Source: Bacteroidota bacterium (GTDB taxonomy: Bacteria > Bacteroidota > Bacteroidia > Chitinophagales > LD1). From it: DNA of 5,583 nucleotides. The notes under the pieces are model-generated. The model was not told the origin of the DNA. It saw nothing but the letters and a program-made list of their open reading frames with translations, and did not search any database. This document shows positions 1 through 4,854 of this stretch, one piece after another. Each line of letters opens with the position of its first letter. Within the stretch, counting starts at the first letter, position 1. The stretch is taken from positions 1-5,583 of the forward strand of contig JAEYZB010000018.1 of NCBI GenBank assembly GCA_023428205.1, read 5' to 3'. The translations under genes and the position numbers were made by a program.

Positions 1-245
1 ACACTAAAGATGGAGAATATCCGATAAAACTAGCAGGAACACTGGATATACATGCAGTAAAAAAGGAATATACTATCAACGGGAAACTAACGATAAAAAA
101 TGGCGTTCCGAGTATCGGTACCGCTAATTTTTCGGTTGCGCTCGTTGACCACAAAATCAAAATTCCAAAAGTAGTGATGATGAATATTGCCGAAGTGATA
201 AAAGTTGATGTAGAGTTTGCGTTTGAAAAATACGAAAAGAAGTAA
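1..245 (+). CDS. YceI-like family protein, C-terminal part (5' end outside window)
   Basis: The frame is open from base 3 to a TAA at 243-245 and gives the last 80 residues of a protein whose start lies to the left. The visible part alternates short hydrophobic and polar strands: a YPIKLAGTLDIHAVKKEY stretch, a GKLTIKNG turn, then FSVALVDHKIKIP and a C-terminal IKVDVEFAFEKYEKK strand. This matches the end of YceI-like proteins, periplasmic lipocalin-like beta-barrels that bind polyisoprenoids or other lipids, where a late strand carries the D-x-x-I-x-I-P pattern. The signal peptide expected for the family cannot be seen because the start is missing. No ligand can be named from this fragment. 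Another small secreted beta-rich protein is possible but less likely. The gene ends 149 bases before pheS and is probably a separate transcription unit. Confidence 0.72.
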   Translation, partial: TKDGEYPIKLAGTLDIHAVKKEYTINGKLTIKNGVPSIGTANFSVALVDHKIKIPKVVMMNIAEVIKVDVEFAFEKYEKK

Positions 246-250
246 TTCTG

Positions 251-267
251 CTCGTTTTTTCGCACCA
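251..267 (+). repeat. 17-base T-rich direct repeat, copy 1, just after the YceI stop
   Basis: CTCGTTTTTTCGCACCA begins 5 bases after the upstream TAA. The same 17 bases occur again at 310-326, and a diverged copy lies just after the stop codon of the beta-barrel gene near 4779. No strong hairpin precedes the T run. A weak AT-rich pairing of 233-240 with 255-262 is possible but buries the T run in the stem, so a standard intrinsic terminator is not supported. Confidence 0.6.
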
Positions 268-309
268 TTTCATTCGTTCAACACTCAACTGTTTTCTAGT
301 TCAATCGTC

Positions 310-326
310 CTCGTTTTTTCGCACCA
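310..326 (+). repeat. 17-base T-rich direct repeat, copy 2
   Basis: This is an exact second copy of CTCGTTTTTTCGCACCA, 59 bases downstream of copy 1, in the gap between the YceI-like gene and pheS. The sequence between the two copies is pyrimidine-rich and shows no coding signal. Confidence 0.6.
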
Positions 327-354
327 CTTTGACTTTCCACTTCATTGTCTCATC

Positions 355-378
355 GTCAAATTGTCAAATTGTCAAATT
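355..378 (+). repeat. Three perfect tandem copies of the 8-mer GTCAAATT
   Basis: GTCAAATT occurs three times head to tail (355-362, 363-370, 371-378) and ends 16 bases before the pheS start codon. It overlaps the -33 side of the candidate pheS promoter. It could be a slippage-prone microsatellite or a set of protein binding sites; an 8-base period is not a whole helical turn, so copies would face different sides of the DNA. No function is evident. Confidence 0.7.
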
Positions 379-390
379 TCTTTAGTTTCG
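361..390 (+). promoter_or_regulatory. Candidate pheS promoter (Bacteroidota type, weak match)
   Basis: TTG at 361-363 is followed 19 bases later by TAGTTTCG at 383-390, which matches the Bacteroidota -7 consensus TAnnTTTG at five of six fixed positions. The -7 box ends only 4 bases before the ATG at 395, so a transcript from here would have almost no leader. Either pheS is leaderless or transcription starts elsewhere in the gap. Confidence 0.35.
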
Positions 391-394
391 CGCT

Positions 395-1426
395 ATGCAA
401 GAATTGTTTGATAAAGCCGAAGCGGTACTAAAAGAAATTGAAAACGAAACGCCTCAATCTGTTGTGGAATTGGAGCAGTTTCGCATTAAATATTTGGGTT
501 CAAAAAATGTATTGAAAGATTTGTTTGGCGCAATGGCACAACTGCCGAACGAACGCAAAAAAGAGTACGGACAGTTGATGAACACGCTGAAACAAGCGGC
601 AGAAACAAAATTTGAAACACTCAAATCTTCGCAAAGCGAACAAAACACAGAACCCGCAACAGACTTAGATTTAACAGCACCCGCTTATCCGAAAGACTTT
701 GGCGGGCGACATCCGCTTTCTATTGTTCGCAATAAAATTATTGGCATTTTCTCCCGCATCGGGTTTACGGTTGCCGAAGGCCCTGAAATCGAGGATGATT
801 GGCACAACTTCACCGCACTCGGTACGCCTAAAGACCATCCTGCACGAGATATGCAAGACACCTTCTACATCACGAAAGACAAAAACTTTTTATTAAGAAC
901 ACACACTTCCTCTGTTCAAATTCGTGCAATGGAATCACAAAAACCACCATTGCGCATTTTGATGCCCGGGCGCGTTTACCGCAATGAAACCATTTCTGCT
1001 CGCGCACATTGTACGTTTCATCAAATCGAAGGATTGTATATTGACGAAGGAGTTTCCTTTGCAGACCTAAAACAAACGATGTTTTATTTCGTGCGCGAAA
1101 TGTTCGGACAAGATACCGAAATCCGTTTCCGTCCGTCCTTTTTTCCGTTCACAGAACCGAGTGCGGAAGTGGACGTTTCTTGCTTTATTTGCAATAGTAA
1201 AGGCTGCCCCGTATGCAAATACAGTGGTTGGGTAGAAATTGGCGGCTGCGGAATGGTTGACCCTATCGTGATGGAAAATTGCAAACTCGACCCGAAAAAA
1301 TATTCAGGCTTCGCATTCGGAATGGGCGTGGAACGCATCACCATGCTCAAATATCAAATCAATGATTTGCGCCTTTTCTTCGAGAATGATTTAAGACTTT
1401 TGAAGCAATTCAGAAACGCGGATTGA
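395..1426 (+). CDS. pheS: Phenylalanine--tRNA ligase, alpha subunit
   Basis: This is the catalytic subunit of cytoplasmic phenylalanyl-tRNA synthetase, a class II enzyme that acts as an alpha2-beta2 tetramer and charges tRNA-Phe using ATP. The 343 residues are normal for the family. Residues 1-90 form the coiled-coil arm that contacts tRNA, including FRIKYLGSKNVLKDL. The catalytic core follows: HPL at 106-108, RTHTSSVQIR at 168-177, motif 2 GRVYRNE at 192-198 with FHQIEGL at 208-214, PSFFPFTEPSAEVD at 247-260, GGCGMVDP at 283-290, and motif 3 GFAFGMGVERITMLKY at 305-320. Four cysteines (263, 266, 271, 274) form a C-x2-C-x4-C-x2-C cluster before the GW segment. I recall similar clusters in other Bacteroidota PheS proteins, but they are absent from E. 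coli PheS. The start at 395 fits the N-terminal alignment with known PheS. pheT is not next to it, which is common in this phylum. Confidence 0.98.
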   Translation: MQELFDKAEAVLKEIENETPQSVVELEQFRIKYLGSKNVLKDLFGAMAQLPNERKKEYGQLMNTLKQAAETKFETLKSSQSEQNTEPATDLDLTAPAYPKDFGGRHPLSIVRNKIIGIFSRIGFTVAEGPEIEDDWHNFTALGTPKDHPARDMQDTFYITKDKNFLLRTHTSSVQIRAMESQKPPLRILMPGRVYRNETISARAHCTFHQIEGLYIDEGVSFADLKQTMFYFVREMFGQDTEIRFRPSFFPFTEPSAEVDVSCFICNSKGCPVCKYSGWVEIGGCGMVDPIVMENCKLDPKKYSGFAFGMGVERITMLKYQINDLRLFFENDLRLLKQFRNAD

Positions 1427-1433
1427 TTTGCAG

Positions 1434-1454
1434 AGACGCGCAATTGGCGCGTCT
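1434..1454. repeat. Palindrome after pheS, 8-bp GC-rich stem with 5-base loop
   Basis: AGACGCGC (1434-1441) and GCGCGTCT (1447-1454) are perfect reverse complements around the loop AATTG. It lies 7 bases after the pheS stop codon and 19 bases before the toxin stop codon, so it sits between two converging genes. There is no T run on either side, so it is not a classical intrinsic terminator, although it could protect 3' ends. The shape (AGACGCGC...GCGCGTCT with flanking CAGAG and TACG) resembles the dispersed GTAGAGACG...CGTCTCTAC palindromes that I recall from intergenic DNA of cyanobacteria and some Bacteroidota. That resemblance is from memory and untested. Confidence 0.6.
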
Positions 1455-1473
1455 ACGGAAGAACAAAAACATC

Positions 1474-1770
1474 TTAATGCAATAGTTTTTGCAACACAAA
1501 ATCACAAATTACAATTTCATCAGAATTGTCGAGATAAGCCACAACGTATTTTTTGCGGAAATTCGCACAACGATAATTCATCAGCAACCAATCGAGGTGT
1601 TTACAAGGTCGGTGTGTTATTGTTTCATTAGATAAGGATTCAAAAAATTCAAACGCTTCGTCCACAAATTTTTTCGCGGTTTGTGGTAAGCCTTTGGCTT
1701 CTATAAACATTGCCACTTCTGCAATGCTTTTTACAGTAGTGTCTAATATCACTACTTTTCTTTTGCCCAT
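1474..1770 (-). CDS. RelE/ParE-superfamily type II toxin
   Basis: This small protein of 98 residues has the length and layout of RelE/ParE toxins, which are either mRNA interferases on the ribosome (RelE) or gyrase poisons (ParE). It opens with a beta strand (KVVILD, 5-10), then two helices (SIAEVAMFIEAKGLPQTAKKF and the FVDEAFEFFESL part), then HRPC at 53-56 and a beta sheet with YRCANFRKKYVVAYL (66-80) and EIVICDFVLQKLL (85-97). The arginine at 67 and the lysines at 73-74 lie where such toxins carry basic catalytic or binding residues, but RelE and ParE activity cannot be told apart here. Its ATG lies inside the end of the upstream antitoxin gene (19-base overlap), the usual sign of translational coupling. 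It converges on pheS. It appears intact, with no frameshift. Confidence 0.85.
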   Translation of the reverse strand: MGKRKVVILDTTVKSIAEVAMFIEAKGLPQTAKKFVDEAFEFFESLSNETITHRPCKHLDWLLMNYRCANFRKKYVVAYLDNSDEIVICDFVLQKLLH

Positions 1771-1922
1771 TGATCAATGAGTTTATACGCTAATTTTTTG
1801 CCGTCTTTTAGAGAAAGTTTTTGAGCAGGACGCGTTTTCAATGCCACTTTTGTCAATAACGTTTCGTAGTCTTTTTTGGGCAAAACAACGTATTCTTTCT
1901 TTTCTATCGTGAGCGTATTCAT
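1752..1922 (-). CDS. Short antitoxin partner of the RelE/ParE-type toxin
   Basis: The protein has 56 residues starting MNTLTIEKKEYVVLPKKDYE, from the ATG at 1922. A longer reading from a GTG at 2000 is possible, but it would start upstream of the candidate promoter and adds a segment of low plausibility. The N-terminal strand-turn-helix pattern (TIEKKEYVVLPKKDYETLL) resembles the start of Phd/YefM-like antitoxins, but the protein is shorter than most of them. The C-terminal half (30-56) is a lysine-rich amphipathic stretch ending LIDQWAKEK that would suit toxin wrapping. Assignment as antitoxin rests mainly on gene order: it lies immediately upstream of and overlaps the toxin. It would neutralise the toxin by binding, and in such modules often represses its own promoter. 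I cannot place it in a named antitoxin family. Confidence 0.72.
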   Translation of the reverse strand: MNTLTIEKKEYVVLPKKDYETLLTKVALKTRPAQKLSLKDGKKLAYKLIDQWAKEK

Positions 1923-1940
1923 TGCGTAGATTTTGTGTAG

Positions 1941-1970
1941 CGAATATACCAAAACTTTGAGAGAAGCAAA
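1941..1970 (-). promoter_or_regulatory. Candidate promoter of the toxin-antitoxin module
   Basis: Reading the minus strand, TTTG (1970-1967) is followed 18 bases later by TATATTCG (1948-1941), a one-mismatch fit to TAnnTTTG. Transcription would start about 10 bases before the antitoxin ATG. An inverted repeat CAAA-AC-TTTG (1950-1959) lies between the two boxes, and GCGTAG/GTGTAG (1924-1929, 1935-1940) recur 11 bases apart, one helical turn. Either could be an autorepression site, but both are short enough to be chance. Confidence 0.4.
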
Positions 1971-2000
1971 AAACGTTCTTTTGTCCCTTTTTGTCGGCAC

Positions 2001-2030
2001 TTGTTCCTTACACCTCTTTTTCTACCTTTG
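2001..2030 (+). promoter_or_regulatory. Promoter of the fbaB-accD operon (Bacteroidota consensus)
   Basis: TTG at 2001-2003, then 19 bases, then TACCTTTG at 2023-2030, an exact match to the TAnnTTTG -7 box used by the primary sigma factor of Bacteroidota, with the preferred spacing. Transcription should begin near 2037, leaving an A-rich leader of roughly 30 bases. This places the true aldolase start at 2066 and rules out the in-frame TTG at 1991, which lies upstream of the promoter. Confidence 0.75.
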
Positions 2031-2065
2031 ACCTCTCAAAAATAAACGGAAAACAAAAATCAATT

Positions 2066-3133
2066 ATGGGACTACAAGTTGAAGACATCGTAAAATTGTT
2101 AGGCGAAAATAAGGCTCAGTATTTGTTGGAGCACACGTCAAACACTATTTCAAAAGACAGTTTGTATTTACCGAACAAAGAGTTCGTTGAAAAATATTGG
2201 AAAGATAGCAACCGCAACATTCGCACGCTGCAATCGTTACAAACACTGGCAGACGCAGGACGTTTGGGCGGAACAGGATATGTTTCGATTTTGCCGGTTG
2301 ACCAAGGCATCGAACACAGTGCGGGCGCATCATTTGCTCCGGCAACTCCGTATTTCGATCCTGAAAATATCGTAAAACTCGCTATCGAGGGCGGCTGCAA
2401 TGGTGTAGCTTCAACTTATGGCGTTCTCGCTTCAGTGGCGCGCAAATACGCACACAAAATTCCATTCATCGTAAAAATAAATCACAACGAATTTTTGAGC
2501 TACCCGAACACGTTCGACCAAATTATGTTCGGCACTATCAAAGACGCTTGGAATATGGGCGCGGTAGCGGTTGGCGCAACTATTTATTTCGGTTCGGAAG
2601 AATCAAAACGCCAAATCGTGGAAGTGGCGAAAGCCTTTGAATATGCGCACGAATTAGGAATGGCAACCATTTTATGGTGCTACACACGTAATTCTGCGTT
2701 CAAAACATCAGAAAAAGATTACCATGTTTCCGCTGACTTAACAGGACAAGCAAATCACCTTGGAGTGACCATCCAAGCCGATATCATCAAACAAAAGTTA
2801 CCGGAAAACAATGGCGGTTATAATGCTGTGAACTTCGGGAAAACACATAAAAAAGTGTATTCTGATTTGACAACCGAACACCCGATTGATTTGACGCGCT
2901 ACCAATTGGCGAACTGCTATATGGGTCGCGTGGGTTTAATCAATTCAGGTGGAGCATCGTCTGGTGAATCGGATTTAGCAGAAGCAATCGCAACGGCAAT
3001 CATCAACAAACGCGCAGGCGGAATGGGATTGATTTCCGGTCGCAAAGCATTCCAACGTCCGTTGAAAGAAGGCGTAGCTTTGCTAAACGCCATTCAAGAT
3101 GTTTATTTGAACAAGAAAATCACAATCGCATAA
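2066..3133 (+). CDS. fbaB: Class I fructose-bisphosphate aldolase (FbaB/DhnA type)
   Basis: The cytoplasmic enzyme reversibly cleaves fructose 1,6-bisphosphate to dihydroxyacetone phosphate and glyceraldehyde 3-phosphate through a Schiff base, without a metal. The 355 residues follow E. coli FbaB closely almost end to end. Seen here are [19 protein letters not shown] (69-87), [16 protein letters not shown] (115-130), [14 protein letters not shown] (136-149), [16 protein letters not shown] (169-184), [16 protein letters not shown] (218-233), and a TIA C-terminus. The Schiff-base lysine should be one of the pair in IIKQK (242, 244). The phosphate site is formed by NSGGASSGE (293-301) and GLISGRKAF (321-329). 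ATG at 2066 is chosen because it follows the promoter and matches the family start (VEDIVKLLG). No Shine-Dalgarno is visible, as is usual in the phylum. accD follows after 3 bases, so the two are one operon. Confidence 0.97.
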   Translation: MGLQVEDIVKLLGENKAQYLLEHTSNTISKDSLYLPNKEFVEKYWKDSNRNIRTLQSLQTLADAGRLGGTGYVSILPVDQGIEHSAGASFAPATPYFDPENIVKLAIEGGCNGVASTYGVLASVARKYAHKIPFIVKINHNEFLSYPNTFDQIMFGTIKDAWNMGAVAVGATIYFGSEESKRQIVEVAKAFEYAHELGMATILWCYTRNSAFKTSEKDYHVSADLTGQANHLGVTIQADIIKQKLPENNGGYNAVNFGKTHKKVYSDLTTEHPIDLTRYQLANCYMGRVGLINSGGASSGESDLAEAIATAIINKRAGGMGLISGRKAFQRPLKEGVALLNAIQDVYLNKKITIA

Positions 3134-3136
3134 TTT

Positions 3137-3997
3137 ATGCACGAACCGCGAGTTCCTTGGTGGAAGCGATTGCGCAAAAATGTTCATACTTCGGTGGACG
3201 GAAAACTCGATACACCGGATGGGGTTTGGCATAAGTGTAATGGCTGTAAAAAGGCGTTGCTCGTTACGCAATTGAAAGATAACTTGCACACTTGCCCGAA
3301 TTGCAACTACCACGAAAAAATTGATGCGGACGAATACTTCGACATCATTTTTGACGACAAAAAATATAGCGAACATTTTGCCGATTTAGTGTCGGTAGAT
3401 ATGTTGCATTTCACCGATACGAAACCTTACACCAAACGCTTGCACGATGCAGCGCAAAATACAGGACTGCGTGATGCGATGCGTGTGGCAGAAGGGAAAG
3501 TAGGTGGTAATGATTTAGTGATTGCGGCAATGGATTTCCGTTTTGTGGGCGGAAGTTTAGGCAGCGTAATGGGCGAAAAAATTGCACGCGCTATCGACCT
3601 GGCTATGCAAACAAAATCGCCTTTGCTTATCATTTCGAAATCGGGAGGTGCGCGAATGCAAGAGTCTGCGTTTTCGCTGATGCAAATGGCGAAAACATCT
3701 GCAAAACTTTATCAACTTTCAGAAGCAAAAATTCCGTTTATCTCCTTACTTACTAATCCGACAACAGGTGGTGTAACGGCTTCCTTTGCGATGCTGGGCG
3801 ATTTGAATATCGCTGAACCCGGCTCACTGATTGGATTTGCCGGTCCGCGTGTAATTGAAGAAACGACAAAAACAAAATTGCCCGAAGGTTTCCAAACCGC
3901 AGAATTTCAACTCGAAAACGGCTTCTTGGATTTTATTGTGGATAGAAAAGAGTTAAGGAAGAAATTAATTCAGTTACTGAATTTGTTGAAGGGATAA
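3137..3997 (+). CDS. accD: Acetyl-CoA carboxylase, carboxyltransferase subunit beta
   Basis: AccD with AccA forms the cytoplasmic carboxyltransferase that moves CO2 from carboxybiotin on AccB to acetyl-CoA, giving malonyl-CoA for fatty acid synthesis. The 286 residues are a normal length. The N-terminus has the family's PWWKRLRK segment (7-14), then a zinc ribbon with cysteines 34, 37, 53 and 56. The crotonase-like core carries LRDAM (111-115), VGGSLGSVMGEKI (137-149), the SGGARMQE oxyanion-hole motif (169-176), NPTTGGVTASFAMLGD (207-222) and AEPGSLIGFAGPRVIEET (226-243), ending with the usual LPEGFQTAEF...GFLDFIVDR. It is translated 3 bases after fbaB and has no promoter of its own visible. 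accA is not in the window. Confidence 0.97.
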   Translation: MHEPRVPWWKRLRKNVHTSVDGKLDTPDGVWHKCNGCKKALLVTQLKDNLHTCPNCNYHEKIDADEYFDIIFDDKKYSEHFADLVSVDMLHFTDTKPYTKRLHDAAQNTGLRDAMRVAEGKVGGNDLVIAAMDFRFVGGSLGSVMGEKIARAIDLAMQTKSPLLIISKSGGARMQESAFSLMQMAKTSAKLYQLSEAKIPFISLLTNPTTGGVTASFAMLGDLNIAEPGSLIGFAGPRVIEETTKTKLPEGFQTAEFQLENGFLDFIVDRKELRKKLIQLLNLLKG

Positions 3998-4055
3998 GCA
4001 ACATTATCTTCAAAGTTTCGTATTATACTTTAGCTTCAGCATTAAAATAAATGAT

Positions 4056-4772
4056 ATGAGAGGTTTAATCATTTTCATTTTTGTGATTACTTCATTTTGT
4101 TCTTACGGACAATCAACCGTTAGTAATGATTTCAGGCGATTTCAAATCGGCATCAATTTTTCTCCTGATGTGGCTTATCGGATATTAAAACGTAATGATG
4201 GAAGTTCCACAAGCAATACGATGATTGATTGGAGAAACAAAAATGAAGTTCCAAAATTTGGCTACACCGCAGGGCTAAACTTCGGTTATAACATAAAGAG
4301 TTTTATTGGCATTGAAACAGGAATTCAATATTCGAATAAAGGATTTCAAACAAAAAAGCAAACGTTGACATTTGACCCGCTCTTTGGAATCAGTTCAATC
4401 ACCTATAAATCTATCGAAGATTTTCATTACATAGACATTCCTGTACAGGTAAACCTTACCATAGGAAAACAGAAAGTGCGCTTCTTCACAAGTATTGGAC
4501 TTATTACAAATATCCTTGTACAAGCGACCAACACTTCTATTTTTGAAGAAAATGGCAAGGTGACAAAAGACACCGATAAATCGACCTGGGATTACAATCG
4601 GATTAATCTCTCGCCAATGTTGAGTTTGGGTATTGATTATAAAATAAACAACCAAATGAATTTACGGATAGAACCTACATTCCGCTTTGGTACATTGAAA
4701 ATCATTGACACTCCTATTACAAGTTATTTGTACTGCGGAGGGGTGAATGTAAGTTACTACTTTGGTTTATAA
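4056..4772 (+). CDS. Outer-membrane beta-barrel protein (PorT/OMP_b-brl-like)
   Basis: The protein has 238 residues and starts with a signal peptide (MRGLIIFIFVITSFCSYGQ) likely cut near residue 18-19. The cysteine at 15 is not in a proper lipobox, so a lipoprotein is unlikely. The mature part is a run of alternating strands that suit a small eight-strand-like barrel: FGYTAGLNFGYNI (68-80), FIGIETGIQYSNKGF (83-97), YIDIPVQVNLTIG (125-137), VRFFTSIGLITNILV (141-155), INLSPMLSLGIDYKI (183-197), MNLRIEPTFRFGTL (201-214) and the closing GGVNVSYYFGL (228-238) with an aromatic near the C-terminus as needed for Bam insertion. The GIETGIQYSNKG and YIDIPVQVN signatures are typical of the outer-membrane beta-barrel domain found in many copies in Bacteroidota. 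Substrate or role is unknown. An overlapping ATG-ATA-TGA at 4051 is not the start. No clear promoter is seen in 3998-4055. Confidence 0.88.
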   Translation: MRGLIIFIFVITSFCSYGQSTVSNDFRRFQIGINFSPDVAYRILKRNDGSSTSNTMIDWRNKNEVPKFGYTAGLNFGYNIKSFIGIETGIQYSNKGFQTKKQTLTFDPLFGISSITYKSIEDFHYIDIPVQVNLTIGKQKVRFFTSIGLITNILVQATNTSIFEENGKVTKDTDKSTWDYNRINLSPMLSLGIDYKINNQMNLRIEPTFRFGTLKIIDTPITSYLYCGGVNVSYYFGL

Positions 4773-4777
4773 AACAT

Positions 4778-4798
4778 GCTCGTTTTTTTCACCCATTT
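4778..4798 (+). repeat. Diverged third copy of the T-rich post-stop motif
   Basis: GCTCGTTTTTTTCACCCATTT begins 6 bases after the beta-barrel stop codon. It matches GCTCGTTTTTTCGCACCATTT at 250-270, which begins 5 bases after the YceI stop, apart from changes around the T run and the CGCACCA block. Both copies sit at the same place relative to a stop codon and in the same orientation. Confidence 0.4.
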
Positions 4799-4821
4799 AG
4801 CGAATAACTTTTATTACAAAT

Positions 4822-4851
4822 ATGAGCAAAAGACCTATTTTGGAGTTTTAA
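4822..4851 (+). other. Nine-codon open frame ahead of the SGNH gene
   Basis: ATG at 4822 opens a frame reading MSKRPILEF and stops with TAA at 4849-4851, three bases before the SGNH gene's ATG and in the same frame. The gene's Shine-Dalgarno-like GGAG lies inside it. It might couple translation to the downstream gene, or be chance. Its certain value is that the in-frame stop fixes the gene start at 4855 or later. Confidence 0.25.
4842..4845 (+). promoter_or_regulatory. Shine-Dalgarno-like GGAG of the SGNH gene
   Basis: GGAG lies 9 bases before the ATG at 4855. The other genes in the window have only A- or T-rich leaders, so this is the one start supported by a purine-rich ribosome site. Confidence 0.4.
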
Positions 4852-4854
4852 AAC

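Noticed and set aside
217..411. 64-codon plus-strand frame crossing the gap before pheS
   Set aside because: It starts inside the YceI-like gene, is built mostly from the T-rich intergenic repeats, and ends in pheS; no protein-like pattern.
1428..1631. 67-codon plus-strand frame after pheS
   Set aside because: It lies antisense to the well-supported toxin gene and includes the palindrome; it is a shadow.
1923..2000. N-terminal extension of the antitoxin from a GTG codon
   Set aside because: It would start upstream of the candidate antitoxin promoter and adds a basic segment not expected in a small antitoxin.
1991..2065. N-terminal extension of the aldolase from a TTG codon
   Set aside because: It begins upstream of the consensus promoter and adds 25 residues absent from FbaB proteins.
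3988..4011. Hairpin after accD (GAAGGGATAA with TTATCTTC)
   Set aside because: Needs a two-base bulge, is AT-rich and has no T run, so it is not a credible terminator.
4026..4033. TACTTTAG as a -7 promoter box for the beta-barrel gene
   Set aside because: One mismatch to TAnnTTTG but no TTG about 19 bases upstream; too weak to annotate.
4501..4823. 13-base repeat TTATTACAAATAT at 4501-4513 and 4811-4823
   Set aside because: About one such match is expected by chance in AT-rich DNA of this length, and one copy is inside a coding region.
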